DNA of 64,000 bases from Pandoraea norimbergensis (GTDB lineage: Bacteria; Pseudomonadota; Gammaproteobacteria; Burkholderiales; Burkholderiaceae): contig NZ_CP013480.3 in NCBI RefSeq assembly GCF_001465545.3, positions 2,356,001 through 2,420,000 of the forward strand, given 5' to 3'. A model generated the notes under the pieces. The model was not told where the DNA came from. It was given only the letters and a program-made list of their open reading frames with translations, and ran no database searches. The translations under genes were made by a program, and so were the position numbers. Shown in pieces: positions 26,655 through 35,459 of the stretch (position 1 is the stretch's first letter; the number at the start of each line of letters is the position of its first letter).

Positions 26655-26685
26655 TATAATCATTGGTCATAAGCATATGACCAAT
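26655..26685 (+). promoter_or_regulatory. Perfect -10 box and operator palindrome over TauE/SafE start
   Basis: TATAAT lies at 26655-26660; the -35 region is poor (TTTCCG at 26632). Just after it, ATTGGTCATA (26662-26671) and TATGACCAAT (26676-26685) form a perfect 10-base inverted repeat with a 4-base spacer. The repeat covers the expected transcription start and the ATG at 26677. A repressor bound there would block both initiation and elongation. ATTGGT/ACCAAT half-sites recall those of GntR/FadR-type regulators, but the spacing is wider. No regulator gene is adjacent. Confidence 0.7.
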
Positions 26686-27555
26686 AGTGATTTGGATTCG
26701 ATCCAGATCGCCGACGCCGGAATCCACCCCATGCTGCTCGCCTCAATGAGTTCGTCACCAACGGCCGCCATCCTTGGCGCCGCCGTAGGACTCGTGCTCG
26801 GTTTGACCGGCGCAGGCGGCGGCATCTTTGCCGTCCCGGCACTCGTCTTCGGCCTCGGATGGGGCGTGCCTCAGGCAGGCCCCGTGGCGTTGCTGGCGGT
26901 TGGCGCCAGTGCCGCCGTCGGCAGCGCTCAAGGGCTGCGCGCCGGTCTTGTGAGATACCGGGCCGCGCTGCTGATGGCCGGTATCGGCGTATGTGTCGCC
27001 CCACTAGGGTCTTGGGTTGCGCATCGGCTGCCCGAACACTGGCTCGTCGGGCTCTTTGCATTCGCCATGCTGATCGTGGCCAGCCGCATGTATCGCGCAT
27101 CGCAAGGTAAAGGCGGCGTCGCGGGCAGTGTGGTCCTGCCGCCGCCGTGCCGGCTCGATCCGGCAACAGGGCGCCTTCACTGGACCCGCCGCGTCGCCAG
27201 CACGCTGGGCGCCATCGGGGCGGTCTCGGGGTTCGCTTCCGGACTGCTCGGGGTGGGCGGCGGCTTCGTGATTGTTCCGGCATTGCGCCGCTTTTCCGAT
27301 ATCACGGTCCACGGCATCGTCGCGACGTCGCTGTTCGTCATCGCACTGATCTCTGCGGGAACGGTCGCGAATGCATGGTGGCACGGCATGCACCCGGGCA
27401 CGCAAGGCTGGTTGTTCGTGGCGGGCGCTGTCGCCGGCATGGTGATCGGCCGCTTGCTTGCCCCCCGTCTCGCCGCCGCCCGGCTGCAACAACTCTTCTC
27501 GGTGCTGATGGCCCTCGTCGCTGCCGGTATGTTCTTCAAGGCCTTTGGTGGCTGA
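26677..27555 (+). CDS. TauE/SafE (TSUP) family anion exporter
   Basis: A membrane protein of up to 292 residues and about eight helices with two inverted halves. Each half starts with a Gly-rich motif: GLTGAGGGIFAVPALVFG and GLLGVGGGFVIVPAL. TSUP proteins move sulfite, sulfonates or organic acids; the substrate cannot be told. The start is uncertain: ATG 26677 lies in the operator about ten bases from the likely transcription start, without a Shine-Dalgarno site. ATG 26731 or 26746 (MSSSPTAAILGAAVG) would give a signal-free start nearer the first helix. The gene ends in a run of 13-base repeats. Confidence 0.85.
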   Translation: MTNSDLDSIQIADAGIHPMLLASMSSSPTAAILGAAVGLVLGLTGAGGGIFAVPALVFGLGWGVPQAGPVALLAVGASAAVGSAQGLRAGLVRYRAALLMAGIGVCVAPLGSWVAHRLPEHWLVGLFAFAMLIVASRMYRASQGKGGVAGSVVLPPPCRLDPATGRLHWTRRVASTLGAIGAVSGFASGLLGVGGGFVIVPALRRFSDITVHGIVATSLFVIALISAGTVANAWWHGMHPGTQGWLFVAGAVAGMVIGRLLAPRLAAARLQQLFSVLMALVAAGMFFKAFGG

Positions 27556-27600
27556 CAGTTGCGGCTGACAGTTGCCGTTGACTGTTGCGGCTGATCTTGC
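27550..27600. repeat. 13-bp tandem repeat at TauE/SafE stop codon
   Basis: GGCTGACAGTTGC occurs twice in a row (27550-27562, 27563-27575), then two decayed copies run to 27600. The first copy overlaps the stop codon. Confidence 0.7.
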
Positions 27601-28083
27601 GGCCTGTTCGCGAGGCAGTCGTTCTCGGCCGTGTGCGCGCTCGCGTCAGCGTCGGCATCCCTCTCATCGGCACAAGTCGTCACACCTGAGTGCCGCGATA
27701 TCGTTGCTTATGGATCCCTCGAAATTCGCAACGCTTTTCGAGTGACTTTTCGTTGCCCGGAAGCGACGCTTCATCAGCGTACGCGAATGGCGATCCTGTC
27801 TCGTGTAGTGCGTCAGAGTGAATCTTTACGGCGCACGCCTGTCAATCACAGCGTCCGGTAAGCACTCGCGCTACGTGGGGTGCGTCATTGCCGCATACGG
27901 TCTGACGCACTGTGCGGGCTTTATTTGGACGTCGCGGGGTTGTCCGCCTATTTGGCCTTGGGATGTTTCCTATAACTAATGCTAATACGTCCGAACATTG
28001 TGGACTTATCCTATATTTCTCCCGGTCGTCGACGGGGGCAAACGGTGAGCCACTTGCCGACGGTACGACGGGGGATTGAATTA
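27556..28083. other. Intergenic region with several inverted repeats
   Basis: About 528 bases with no convincing gene. CTCGAAA and TTTCGAG form an inverted repeat at 27718-27742. The octamer GTGCGTCA occurs at 27808 (within GTGCGTCAGA) and 27880, and its complement TGACGCAC at 27903-27910 (within TCTGACGCAC). The second and third can fold as a stem. AT-rich sequence near 27970-28020 (TATAACTAATGCTAATACG) probably holds the promoter of the lipoprotein gene that follows. Confidence 0.5.
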
Positions 28084-28647
28084 ATGACAACGACGCAACG
28101 GATTGGCTTTGCGCTCACACCGGAACGCCGCGAATTCAACGTGCCGATTCGGCGCACGCTGACAGGGCTGGCCGGAACGTTGTTGTTTGTACTGCTGACA
28201 GGGTGTAGCGAGCATCAACCGCCAGGCGTCAGTCAGGCCTATGCCGACCATGACACGCTCGAAGGCGCGACGCTGTCGCGCGCCGAGACGGCGCCGCGCG
28301 AAGTGACAGCGCGCATGCGCCCGGTCGCAGCAGCGGTTGGCATGACGGGCACGCCGCAGGTGGGGCGCGTGGTCAGCGGCACCTACCGCTGGATGGCGGA
28401 CTGGCCTGAGACCGACAGTGTGCATCTGTGGGAAGCCGCGGCCGGACCGACACGTATTCGCGTTGTCGGCCGGGCGCGAGACATGATGCCCTCCGCCGGT
28501 CTGCGTGGCGTGCGTATCCGGTACTGCATCAAGCCGGTGATCGGCAACGGTGAGATGCGACTCACGGGATACAAGACGTGCTCGTCGTGGACGACGGTCG
28601 ATGGCACGTCGGCAACACCGGCCCCTGCGGCGGCAACTGCGGGATAG
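28084..28647 (+). CDS. Hypothetical lipoprotein
   Basis: A 187-residue protein. The N-terminus is long and basic (RREFNVPIRR) before a hydrophobic stretch LAGTLLFVLLTGCSE; LLTGC is a good lipobox, so Cys45 should be lipidated and the mature protein membrane-anchored. The mature part has no domain I recognise: it includes GRVVSGTYRWMADWPETDSVHLWEA and RIRYCIKPVIGNGEMRLTGY, and ends in an Ala/Thr/Pro tail. I chose ATG 28084, with GGGGGA about ten bases upstream. Function unknown; it lies just before a two-component system but is separated by 212 bases. Confidence 0.65.
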   Translation: MTTTQRIGFALTPERREFNVPIRRTLTGLAGTLLFVLLTGCSEHQPPGVSQAYADHDTLEGATLSRAETAPREVTARMRPVAAAVGMTGTPQVGRVVSGTYRWMADWPETDSVHLWEAAAGPTRIRVVGRARDMMPSAGLRGVRIRYCIKPVIGNGEMRLTGYKTCSSWTTVDGTSATPAPAAATAG

Positions 28648-28859
28648 CAGGATAGCGGGGGAGCAGAAGGATCGCCGGACGGACGCGCCGGCACCGGCCA
28701 CCGCACCTGACCTTCGTCAACTGCATCGCGGTGACGCTTCTGTCATCTTTTTGTGTGCCGCTTCGTCACACATTCCTCTTTTGGGAAGCCATGACGCGTA
28801 GACACGCGGCGCTCGATCGCGCGCGCCCACGGCTGACTTCTTTTAAAAGGATTCCGCAC

Positions 28860-29534
28860 ATGATGGTAAAAATTCTGATTGCCGACGATCACCCGATCGT
28901 CTCTTCGACGCTGCGTGAGATGCTCGCACCAGATCCCGGTTTTCACGTGTTGCCGCCGGTCGCCAACTCGACGCAGTTGTTCGAGGCGCTCGAGACGAAT
29001 TCCGTCGACGTGCTGATCACCGACTACTGCATGCCCGGTGGTGTGTTCGGCGATGGGCTGGGTATGATCAAGCGGGTTCGCCGCAAATATCCGGACATCA
29101 AGATCATCGTGTTCACGTCGATCGAGCAGCCGGCCATCATTCACGCGCTGAACGATTGCGGTGTGCTGGGTGTGATGACGAAGTCGGACGATCTTCGCGA
29201 AATCACGGTGTGCGTGGAGCGTTGCCGTCGCGGCATGCGCTATCTCGGCGGGCGGGCCGAGCAAATTCTGGAAGAGCAGTCGCGCCGCAAGCCGACGACG
29301 CGTCGTCCGCTCTCACCGAAGGAAATGGAGGTGCTGCGCATGTACCTGAGCGGCAATAACGTCTCCGAAATCGCCGAAGCGCTCAAACGCTCGGCCAAGA
29401 CGATCAATAACCAGAAGCGGATGGCCATGTGCAAATTGGGTTGTCGCAACGACATGGAACTGTTCCAGTTGCACGCGTCGAGTCCGTTGCAACTCACGCG
29501 TGAAGGCGAGGTCGACGCGCCCACTGCCGCTTGA
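28860..29534 (+). CDS. LuxR/FixJ-family response regulator (BvgA/EvgA type)
   Basis: A 224-residue regulator. The receiver domain starts MMVKILIADDHPIVSSTLRE; phospho-acceptor Asp55 is in VLITDYCMPGG and the conserved Lys in GVMTKSDDL. The C-terminal LuxR-type helix-turn-helix reads PLSPKEMEVLRMYLSGNN, then SEIAEALKRSAKTINNQKR. It would be phosphorylated by the hybrid kinase 28 bases downstream. AGGATTCCGCAC precedes ATG 28860. Target genes are unknown; the fimbrial and cellulose loci in the window are plausible but unproven. Confidence 0.93.
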   Translation: MMVKILIADDHPIVSSTLREMLAPDPGFHVLPPVANSTQLFEALETNSVDVLITDYCMPGGVFGDGLGMIKRVRRKYPDIKIIVFTSIEQPAIIHALNDCGVLGVMTKSDDLREITVCVERCRRGMRYLGGRAEQILEEQSRRKPTTRRPLSPKEMEVLRMYLSGNNVSEIAEALKRSAKTINNQKRMAMCKLGCRNDMELFQLHASSPLQLTREGEVDAPTAA

Positions 29535-29562
29535 GTCCGTGCGACGTCGAGCATTCGCGACC

Positions 29563-32500
29563 ATGCCTATTCAGACGATGACGCGTGATATCGCCGTCGC
29601 GGGCCGCCTGCTGCGTATTGGGGGCGTGCTCGCGTTGTTGTTCGGGTTGTCCGTCTGGGCGGCGGCGATCTCTTACGCTGTCTTCGGTGCGCTCTGGCAG
29701 GGCGGCCAGAAGACGGAGTCGTTCTTCGCGGCGGTCTCGCGCGAGATTCGCGATCTCGAAGTCTTCAATGAACAAGCGCGCTCGATGTCGCGCACGGTAC
29801 AGGCCAGTTCTGCACCCGCCGGTGGCACGACTCGCCTGCTGGCGGATCGCGTGCTGCAACCGCTCAATGCGTTGAAACCGGGTACGGCGGCACGCATCGG
29901 CGGGGTGGCGTGGGATGGCGATTTTGAAATCGTCAAACTGGCCGAGATTTCTCCGGAACGTGCACAGATGCTGTCCCGGTTGACGGCACGGTTGATGGTG
30001 CTCGATGCCGATTTCTGGAGCCCGTTCGACTCGCAGGACGAGACGTTCCTGATCTCTCCCGATGGCGCTTTCGCCGCCTATCGCCCCTCGCTCGGTCGCG
30101 AATCGTTCGGTGCCGCCGATCTGGAGCGCGACACGAAGACGATGCTCGCAGAGATGAACAAGGTCGAGCGGTATCAAGCGAGAGCGCTGGGGCAAGAGGA
30201 CGGTCCGTTCTGGACATATAACTACGAACACCCGGTGACACACGTGAAGACGGTATCGAGCTTCGTGCCCATCCGAGACCTCGAAGGGCACGTGGTGCTT
30301 TACGTAGGCACAAGCATGTCGCCGGAACTGATTGTCCCGCCGCGCATGCGCAACCTCGATCAGACGCGCGAAACGCTCCAGCTCGTTTCCGTCGAGGGCA
30401 TCATTGTGGCCAGTGCCGGTACTCCGCTGCCCACGCCTCGTCATATGAGAACGCTCGCGACGCTGCCGCTATTTGGCGGCTCGCAGATGACGCTTCGCAC
30501 TGACGGACAACGCATTGTTTTTGAACGCCATCTCCCGTTCAACCCTTGGTTTGTGCGCTATGCCGTTGCACCCGCCGAGTTGTTGTTCGGGAACGCCACG
30601 CTTTTGATTGTCGCGACGTTACTGTTGCTGTTGTACACAGCAGGGGTTTGCACCGCGATGCGCTATATCCGCAAGCGCGTGATCGAGCCGGCGCGCAAGC
30701 GCACCACGGCGCTGCTGGAGCGCGATGCGTTCACCCAGACGCTCATCGAGACTGCGCCGGTGGGCATGGCGATCATCGATCCGTTCGAGCCGGCGGTGGT
30801 GATGAGCAATCCGGCCTACGCCGGCACTGTCGATCTGCTGCGGCAACTGGGCGACGGCGAGCTCACTCGGATGTACCGGCAACTGCACAGCGGGGTAGTG
30901 TCACGCCCCGTGCGGCGCTTGTTGAGTGTCTCGGACGATGCTGGCGAGCGCCATTACGCCGTCAGTTTTGTCGACACCGTGTTTCGCGAACAATCGGTGC
31001 TGATCGGCACACTCTCCGATGTGACCGAACAACGGCGCTTCGAACTCGAACAGCGCAAGGCACGGCTTGCCGCAGAGAACGCGAACAAGGCCAAGGATGT
31101 GTTCCTGACGACGGTCAGTCACGAGATGCGCACGCCGTTGTACGGCACGCTCGCGTCGCTGGAGTTGCTCAGCGCGCAGAAGCTTGGCGACGAGCATCGC
31201 TATTACGTCGACGTGATGGAGAGTTCCACGCGCAATCTGCTCGACCTGATCAACGATCTGCTCGACTATTCGCGCATGCAAGTGGGGCGCTTCGAACTGA
31301 ACTCGCGTGATTTCTCGCTGTTGAAGGAGCTTGAGGCGGTCGGGCTGTCGTTCACCGGCCGGGCCCGTTTGCAGGGCCTGACGCTCGACTGGATGATCGA
31401 TCCGCAACTTGCGCGCGCCGTACATACCGATGCACTGCGCCTCGGGCAGGTCATCACGAATCTCGTCGGCAACGCGATCAAGTTCACGTCGCAAGGCCAT
31501 GTCGCGTTCAGCGCAGAGGTGACACGAGCCGACGCGCAGGGGTGTGATGTGGCGTTTTCGGTCAGTGACAGCGGCGCAGGTATTGCTGCGAGCGACCTGC
31601 CGGATCTGTTCCGGCCGTTCGGCAAGAGCACCAACGAACCCGGCATGCAGCACGGCACGGGGCTGGGGCTGGCAATTTCGTTCCAGTTCGTCGCGATGCT
31701 CGGCGGCACATTGCAGGTCGATAGCGTGGAAGGCCGTGGCACCACAATGCACTTCACGCTGCATTTGCCATGGGCGCCAAATACCGAGGCGCCGGTCGTG
31801 GCGGAAACCGGCACGACGTTTGCCTACGTGAGCGGGCTCGCGCGCCGGCACGCGTATCTCGAAGCGCTGATCCGCTTTGCCGGCCACACGCCCGCGCGTT
31901 ATGACGACGCGGTAGCGTGGTCGACCGGTGACGGCCGCGCCCGCGACGCCGGTTTGCTGATGTTTGCCGACGAATGGCCCGTGCGCGGCATGGCCGGCGC
32001 GGAAGTCTATCTGCTGCGGCCGACCCCGCACGACAGTCCGGCGAACAAAGCCAGCGCTTGGCCACGCGATGTCGCGCTGCTGCATCAGGCCGGCCTCTGG
32101 GAAGCGCTCGGCATCTCGCCGGAACCGGGGCTGGCCGCCTCGGCCGATCTGCCGCGCAGCACCAGTGCGCAGCCGGGGGCGCGTCCGTTAGCGGGGTGGT
32201 ATGTGCTGGTGTCGGACGACCATCCGATCAGCGGCATGCTGCTCTCGCGGCAACTGGAAGGGCTGGGTGCGATGGTCGATTGTTACAACGACCCGCGCGA
32301 AGCCCTCGATGCGTTCGATAGCGAGTCACACATGCTCGTGATCACCGACGCCAACATGCCGCATATTTCAGGCCACGCGCTGGCCACGGAAATCAAGGCG
32401 CGTGCGCCGCAGGTGCCGGTCATCGTTGCGACGGCCGACGTGACGTTGCGCATCGATCGCGACCCGAAATCCCCGTTCGATGCCGTGGTCTACAAGCCTG

Positions 32501-32961
32501 TCGACTCGGGCTCGCTGCTGCGCGTGATCGATCTCGTGCGTGCCCGCTACCCGTCGCTGCGTGGCGAGATCGAGCCGCTGCCTGCGATTGTCGATTCATC
32601 CGTGCTTACGACCGCGCAAACGCCCATCGAGGTGGTCCCTGCCGCTTTTCCGAAGGATTCGGGCGTGCCGTTGATGGACATGCTCGATGCGTTCGTTCGC
32701 ATCAGCGATCAGGACATCGAAGACTGCCGGAAGGCGCTGGCCAATTTGTCGCGCGACGCGTTGCGTCACTCCGCGCACCGGCTCCGGGGCGGATTCATGT
32801 CCTTCGGGCTGGCTTCGCTGGCAGCCCACGCGGCGCAGCTGGAACACCTCGCGCCGCAAGCATCGGCCGGGCAGATCGGCGCCTCGTTCGAAGTGCTGGA
32901 AACTGCGTGGAACGACTGGTTGCGCGCACAAGGGCACGCGATTGTCGATGATGCCGGATAG
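29563..32961 (+). CDS. BvgS/EvgS-type hybrid sensor histidine kinase
   Basis: A 1132-residue four-step phosphorelay kinase. A membrane helix (residues about 16-45) and another near 340-365 flank an extracytoplasmic sensor domain that is not of the Venus-flytrap type usual in BvgS. A PAS-like region follows (about 395-500), then the HisKA site His520 in TVSHEMRTPLYG, the ATPase (VGNAIKFTSQGHV, GTGLGLAISFQF), a degenerate spacer, a receiver with Asp929 in VITDANMPH, and a C-terminal HPt with His1072 in SAHRLRGGFMSFG. It should phosphorylate the regulator just upstream. The ATG at 29563 was chosen because it follows that gene's stop by 28 bases; longer starts overlap it. Confidence 0.93.
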   Translation: MPIQTMTRDIAVAGRLLRIGGVLALLFGLSVWAAAISYAVFGALWQGGQKTESFFAAVSREIRDLEVFNEQARSMSRTVQASSAPAGGTTRLLADRVLQPLNALKPGTAARIGGVAWDGDFEIVKLAEISPERAQMLSRLTARLMVLDADFWSPFDSQDETFLISPDGAFAAYRPSLGRESFGAADLERDTKTMLAEMNKVERYQARALGQEDGPFWTYNYEHPVTHVKTVSSFVPIRDLEGHVVLYVGTSMSPELIVPPRMRNLDQTRETLQLVSVEGIIVASAGTPLPTPRHMRTLATLPLFGGSQMTLRTDGQRIVFERHLPFNPWFVRYAVAPAELLFGNATLLIVATLLLLLYTAGVCTAMRYIRKRVIEPARKRTTALLERDAFTQTLIETAPVGMAIIDPFEPAVVMSNPAYAGTVDLLRQLGDGELTRMYRQLHSGVVSRPVRRLLSVSDDAGERHYAVSFVDTVFREQSVLIGTLSDVTEQRRFELEQRKARLAAENANKAKDVFLTTVSHEMRTPLYGTLASLELLSAQKLGDEHRYYVDVMESSTRNLLDLINDLLDYSRMQVGRFELNSRDFSLLKELEAVGLSFTGRARLQGLTLDWMIDPQLARAVHTDALRLGQVITNLVGNAIKFTSQGHVAFSAEVTRADAQGCDVAFSVSDSGAGIAASDLPDLFRPFGKSTNEPGMQHGTGLGLAISFQFVAMLGGTLQVDSVEGRGTTMHFTLHLPWAPNTEAPVVAETGTTFAYVSGLARRHAYLEALIRFAGHTPARYDDAVAWSTGDGRARDAGLLMFADEWPVRGMAGAEVYLLRPTPHDSPANKASAWPRDVALLHQAGLWEALGISPEPGLAASADLPRSTSAQPGARPLAGWYVLVSDDHPISGMLLSRQLEGLGAMVDCYNDPREALDAFDSESHMLVITDANMPHISGHALATEIKARAPQVPVIVATADVTLRIDRDPKSPFDAVVYKPVDSGSLLRVIDLVRARYPSLRGEIEPLPAIVDSSVLTTAQTPIEVVPAAFPKDSGVPLMDMLDAFVRISDQDIEDCRKALANLSRDALRHSAHRLRGGFMSFGLASLAAHAAQLEHLAPQASAGQIGASFEVLETAWNDWLRAQGHAIVDDAG

Positions 32962-33002
32962 CCTGATAGCCTGATGGTCGGCTTGTCGGCCCACGCTTCC
33001 CA

Positions 33003-33908
33003 CTACTCGACAAAATGCTCTGAGATGAGCTGACGAAGCCACTGATTGCCGGCGTCCTGATGGTAGCGGCGATGCCAGAACACATTGGTCTGCAACGCCG
33101 GCAGGCGCACGGGCGGCTTGACGAAGTGAAGCCCGAAAGGCGCGGCGGCACGCTCGGCGAATTTCTGGGGAACGGTAACCACGAGATCGTTGGTGCTCAC
33201 GACATAGGGCACGGCGATGAAGTGGGGCACCCAGAAGTTGGCATCGGCGCCAAAACCCGCTTGCGCCAGCAACTGGTTGACGCGCGCATAGGGATTGTCG
33301 CCGGTGGTGACGAAGAGATGGCGCGCCGCCTGAAACTCCGCCAGACCCGCGTCCGGCCGGTCTAACGCGTGGCCGATGCGGAACATGCTCACGTACTGCT
33401 GGCGAAACAGCCGCCGCTGGAAGAAGGGGCCGGTCAGGTCGTCGAACGCCCCCACCGCGAGATCAATCCGTCCGGCCGCCATGGCTTCCTTCAGATCAGG
33501 TAGCGCGGTACGCACGGTGCTCAACCGTACCCCGGGAGCTAACTGTGTGCAGAGATCAATCAATGTGGGCATGAAGTACACCTCGCCGACGTCGGTCATC
33601 GCCAGCGTGAATTCGCGTTGACTCGTCGCGGGGTCGAAGGCCTCTCGGTGATTGATCGCACGCGAGATTCCGGCCAGCGCTGCCGACACAGGCTCGGCCA
33701 GCGCCTCGGCAAACGGCGTGGGTTGCATGCCGTTGCCAGTTCGGGTGAAGAGTTCGTCGTCGAACGTGTGGCGAAGGCGCGCAAGTCCGTTGCTGACGGC
33801 TGGCTGCGACAGGCCGAGTTCGCGGGCGGCCTGCGAAATGCTCCGATGCGTGAGCACGGCATGAAAGACGACAAGCAGGTTCAGATCGACGTCGCGCAAA
33901 GAAATCAT
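33003..33908 (-). CDS. LysR family transcriptional regulator (likely hmgA regulator)
   Basis: A 301-residue LysR protein: helix-turn-helix at residues about 5-62 (DLNLLVVFHAVLTHRSISQA, ELGLSQPAVSNGLARLR) and a substrate-binding domain from about 90 (FTLAMTDVGEVYFMPTLI). It resembles the NodD/NahR branch, whose ligands are aromatic. It is divergent from hmgA, with a 17-base palindrome in the 113-base gap, so it probably controls homogentisate catabolism and its own gene. Confidence 0.9.
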   Translation of the reverse strand: MISLRDVDLNLLVVFHAVLTHRSISQAARELGLSQPAVSNGLARLRHTFDDELFTRTGNGMQPTPFAEALAEPVSAALAGISRAINHREAFDPATSQREFTLAMTDVGEVYFMPTLIDLCTQLAPGVRLSTVRTALPDLKEAMAAGRIDLAVGAFDDLTGPFFQRRLFRQQYVSMFRIGHALDRPDAGLAEFQAARHLFVTTGDNPYARVNQLLAQAGFGADANFWVPHFIAVPYVVSTNDLVVTVPQKFAERAAAPFGLHFVKPPVRLPALQTNVFWHRRYHQDAGNQWLRQLISEHFVE

Positions 33909-33921
33909 GATGAAATGGCAG

Positions 33922-33938
33922 TATTCACGTTGTGAATA
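33922..33938. promoter_or_regulatory. LysR operator palindrome before hmgA
   Basis: TATTCAC, GTT, GTGAATA: perfect 7-base arms around three bases. It has the T-N11-A form of LysR binding sites and lies 14 bases from the regulator's start codon and 83 bases before hmgA. Confidence 0.75.
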
Positions 33939-34021
33939 TAGTGGATTTGCCTATTTATATCGCAAAAGACGAACGCATGTCGGAAAATGGCTCCATTCGA
34001 TAACAGGAGACGAGGCATTTC

Positions 34022-35359
34022 ATGCATTCCATCCATTCCATCAAGCGGGCAGACCAGATTCAGGGGGAGTTGGGCTACCTGTCCGGCTTTCTCAACGAAT
34101 TCGCGACCGAGGCACTGCCCGGTGCGCTCCCCGTGGGGCAGAACTCCCCGCAGCGTGCGCCGTACGGCCTCTACGCTGAGCAACTCTCCGGCACAGCATT
34201 TACGGCACCGCGCGGCCACAATCGTCGCTCGTGGGTCTACCGCATTCGTCCGGCCGCGATGCACAAGCCGTTCACGGAAATCGAGCAATCGCGCTGGCTG
34301 AGCCGGTTCGATGACGTGCCGGCACCGCCCAACCAGATGCGCTGGGACCCGCTGCCGATGCCCGCCGCACCGACCGATTTTGTCGACGGCATGGTCACGA
34401 TGGGCGGCAATGGCAGCCCCGATGGCCAACGCGGCTGTGGCATTCATCTGTATGCGGCCAACAAGTCGATGGATGGCCGGTTTTTCTATAACGCCGATGG
34501 CGAGTTGCTGATCGTGCCGCAGGAAGGCCGTCTGCGTATGGCGACCGAATTCGGCGTGATGGACGTCGAGCCGTACGAAATCGCAGTCGTGCCGCGTGGT
34601 GTGCGTTTTCGCGTGACGCTGCTGGACGGCACCGCGCGCGGCTATGTCTGCGAAAACTATGGTGCACTTCTGCGCCTGCCCGATCTGGGCCCGATCGGCT
34701 CGAACGGTTTGGCCAATCCGCGCGACTTCCTCACGCCCGTGGCGGCTTACGAAGACATGGAAGGCGACTTCGAGCTGGTTGCCAAATTCGGCGGCGAACT
34801 CTGGCGCGCCGACATCGGCCACTCGCCGCTCGACGTCGTGGCATGGCACGGTAACTACGCACCGTACAAATACGATCTGCGCCACTTCAACACGATTGGC
34901 TCGATCAGCTACGACCATCCGGATCCGTCGATCTTCCTGGTGCTGCAATCGCAGAGCAACACGCCGGGCGTGGATGACATTGACTTCGTGATCTTCCCGC
35001 CGCGCTGGCTGGCGATGGAAAACTCGTTCCGTCCGCCTTGGTTCCACCGCAACATCGCGAGCGAGTTCATGGGCCTGATCCATGGCGTGTACGACGCGAA
35101 GGCGGAAGGCTTTGTGCCGGGCGGGGCGAGCCTGCACAACTGCATGTCGGGCCACGGCCCCGATGCCGATACGTTCGAGAAAGCCTCGGCGGCCGACACG
35201 AGCAAACCGCACAAGGTCGAAGCCACGATGGCGTTCATGTTCGAAACGCCTGCTGTCATTCGCCCGACGCGCTTTGCGTTAGAGACCAAGCAACTGCAGG
35301 ACAACTACTACACTTGCTGGCAAGGTCTGAAGAAGCACTTCAACCCGAATCAGAAGTAA
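34022..35359 (+). CDS. hmgA: Homogentisate 1,2-dioxygenase
   Basis: A 445-residue cupin-type ring-cleaving enzyme of the usual length. It opens homogentisate to maleylacetoacetate with Fe(II) and O2. Diagnostic segments are [20 protein letters not shown] near the N-terminus, PFNxF-like substrate loop, [20 protein letters not shown] with the His and Glu iron ligands, and the [19 protein letters not shown] segment with the third ligand. GAGG seven bases before ATG 34022. fahA follows after 100 bases; LysR is divergent. No maleylacetoacetate isomerase gene is present here. Confidence 0.96.
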   Translation: MHSIHSIKRADQIQGELGYLSGFLNEFATEALPGALPVGQNSPQRAPYGLYAEQLSGTAFTAPRGHNRRSWVYRIRPAAMHKPFTEIEQSRWLSRFDDVPAPPNQMRWDPLPMPAAPTDFVDGMVTMGGNGSPDGQRGCGIHLYAANKSMDGRFFYNADGELLIVPQEGRLRMATEFGVMDVEPYEIAVVPRGVRFRVTLLDGTARGYVCENYGALLRLPDLGPIGSNGLANPRDFLTPVAAYEDMEGDFELVAKFGGELWRADIGHSPLDVVAWHGNYAPYKYDLRHFNTIGSISYDHPDPSIFLVLQSQSNTPGVDDIDFVIFPPRWLAMENSFRPPWFHRNIASEFMGLIHGVYDAKAEGFVPGGASLHNCMSGHGPDADTFEKASAADTSKPHKVEATMAFMFETPAVIRPTRFALETKQLQDNYYTCWQGLKKHFNPNQK

Positions 35360-35395
35360 GCGGACCCACGTCGCGACTTCGCCAAACCCCAAGAC

Positions 35396-35430
35396 GGCCC
35401 ACGCCGCGCACGATTGCGCAGCTGTGGGCC
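35396..35430 (+). terminator. Nested hairpin between hmgA and fahA
   Basis: GGCCCAC (35396-35402) pairs with GTGGGCC (35424-35430), and inside GCGCA pairs with TGCGC. No T-run follows. It may lower read-through or stabilise the hmgA message. Confidence 0.5.
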
Positions 35431-35459
35431 GGCGCGTTACCACGAACAAGGATTTCCTC

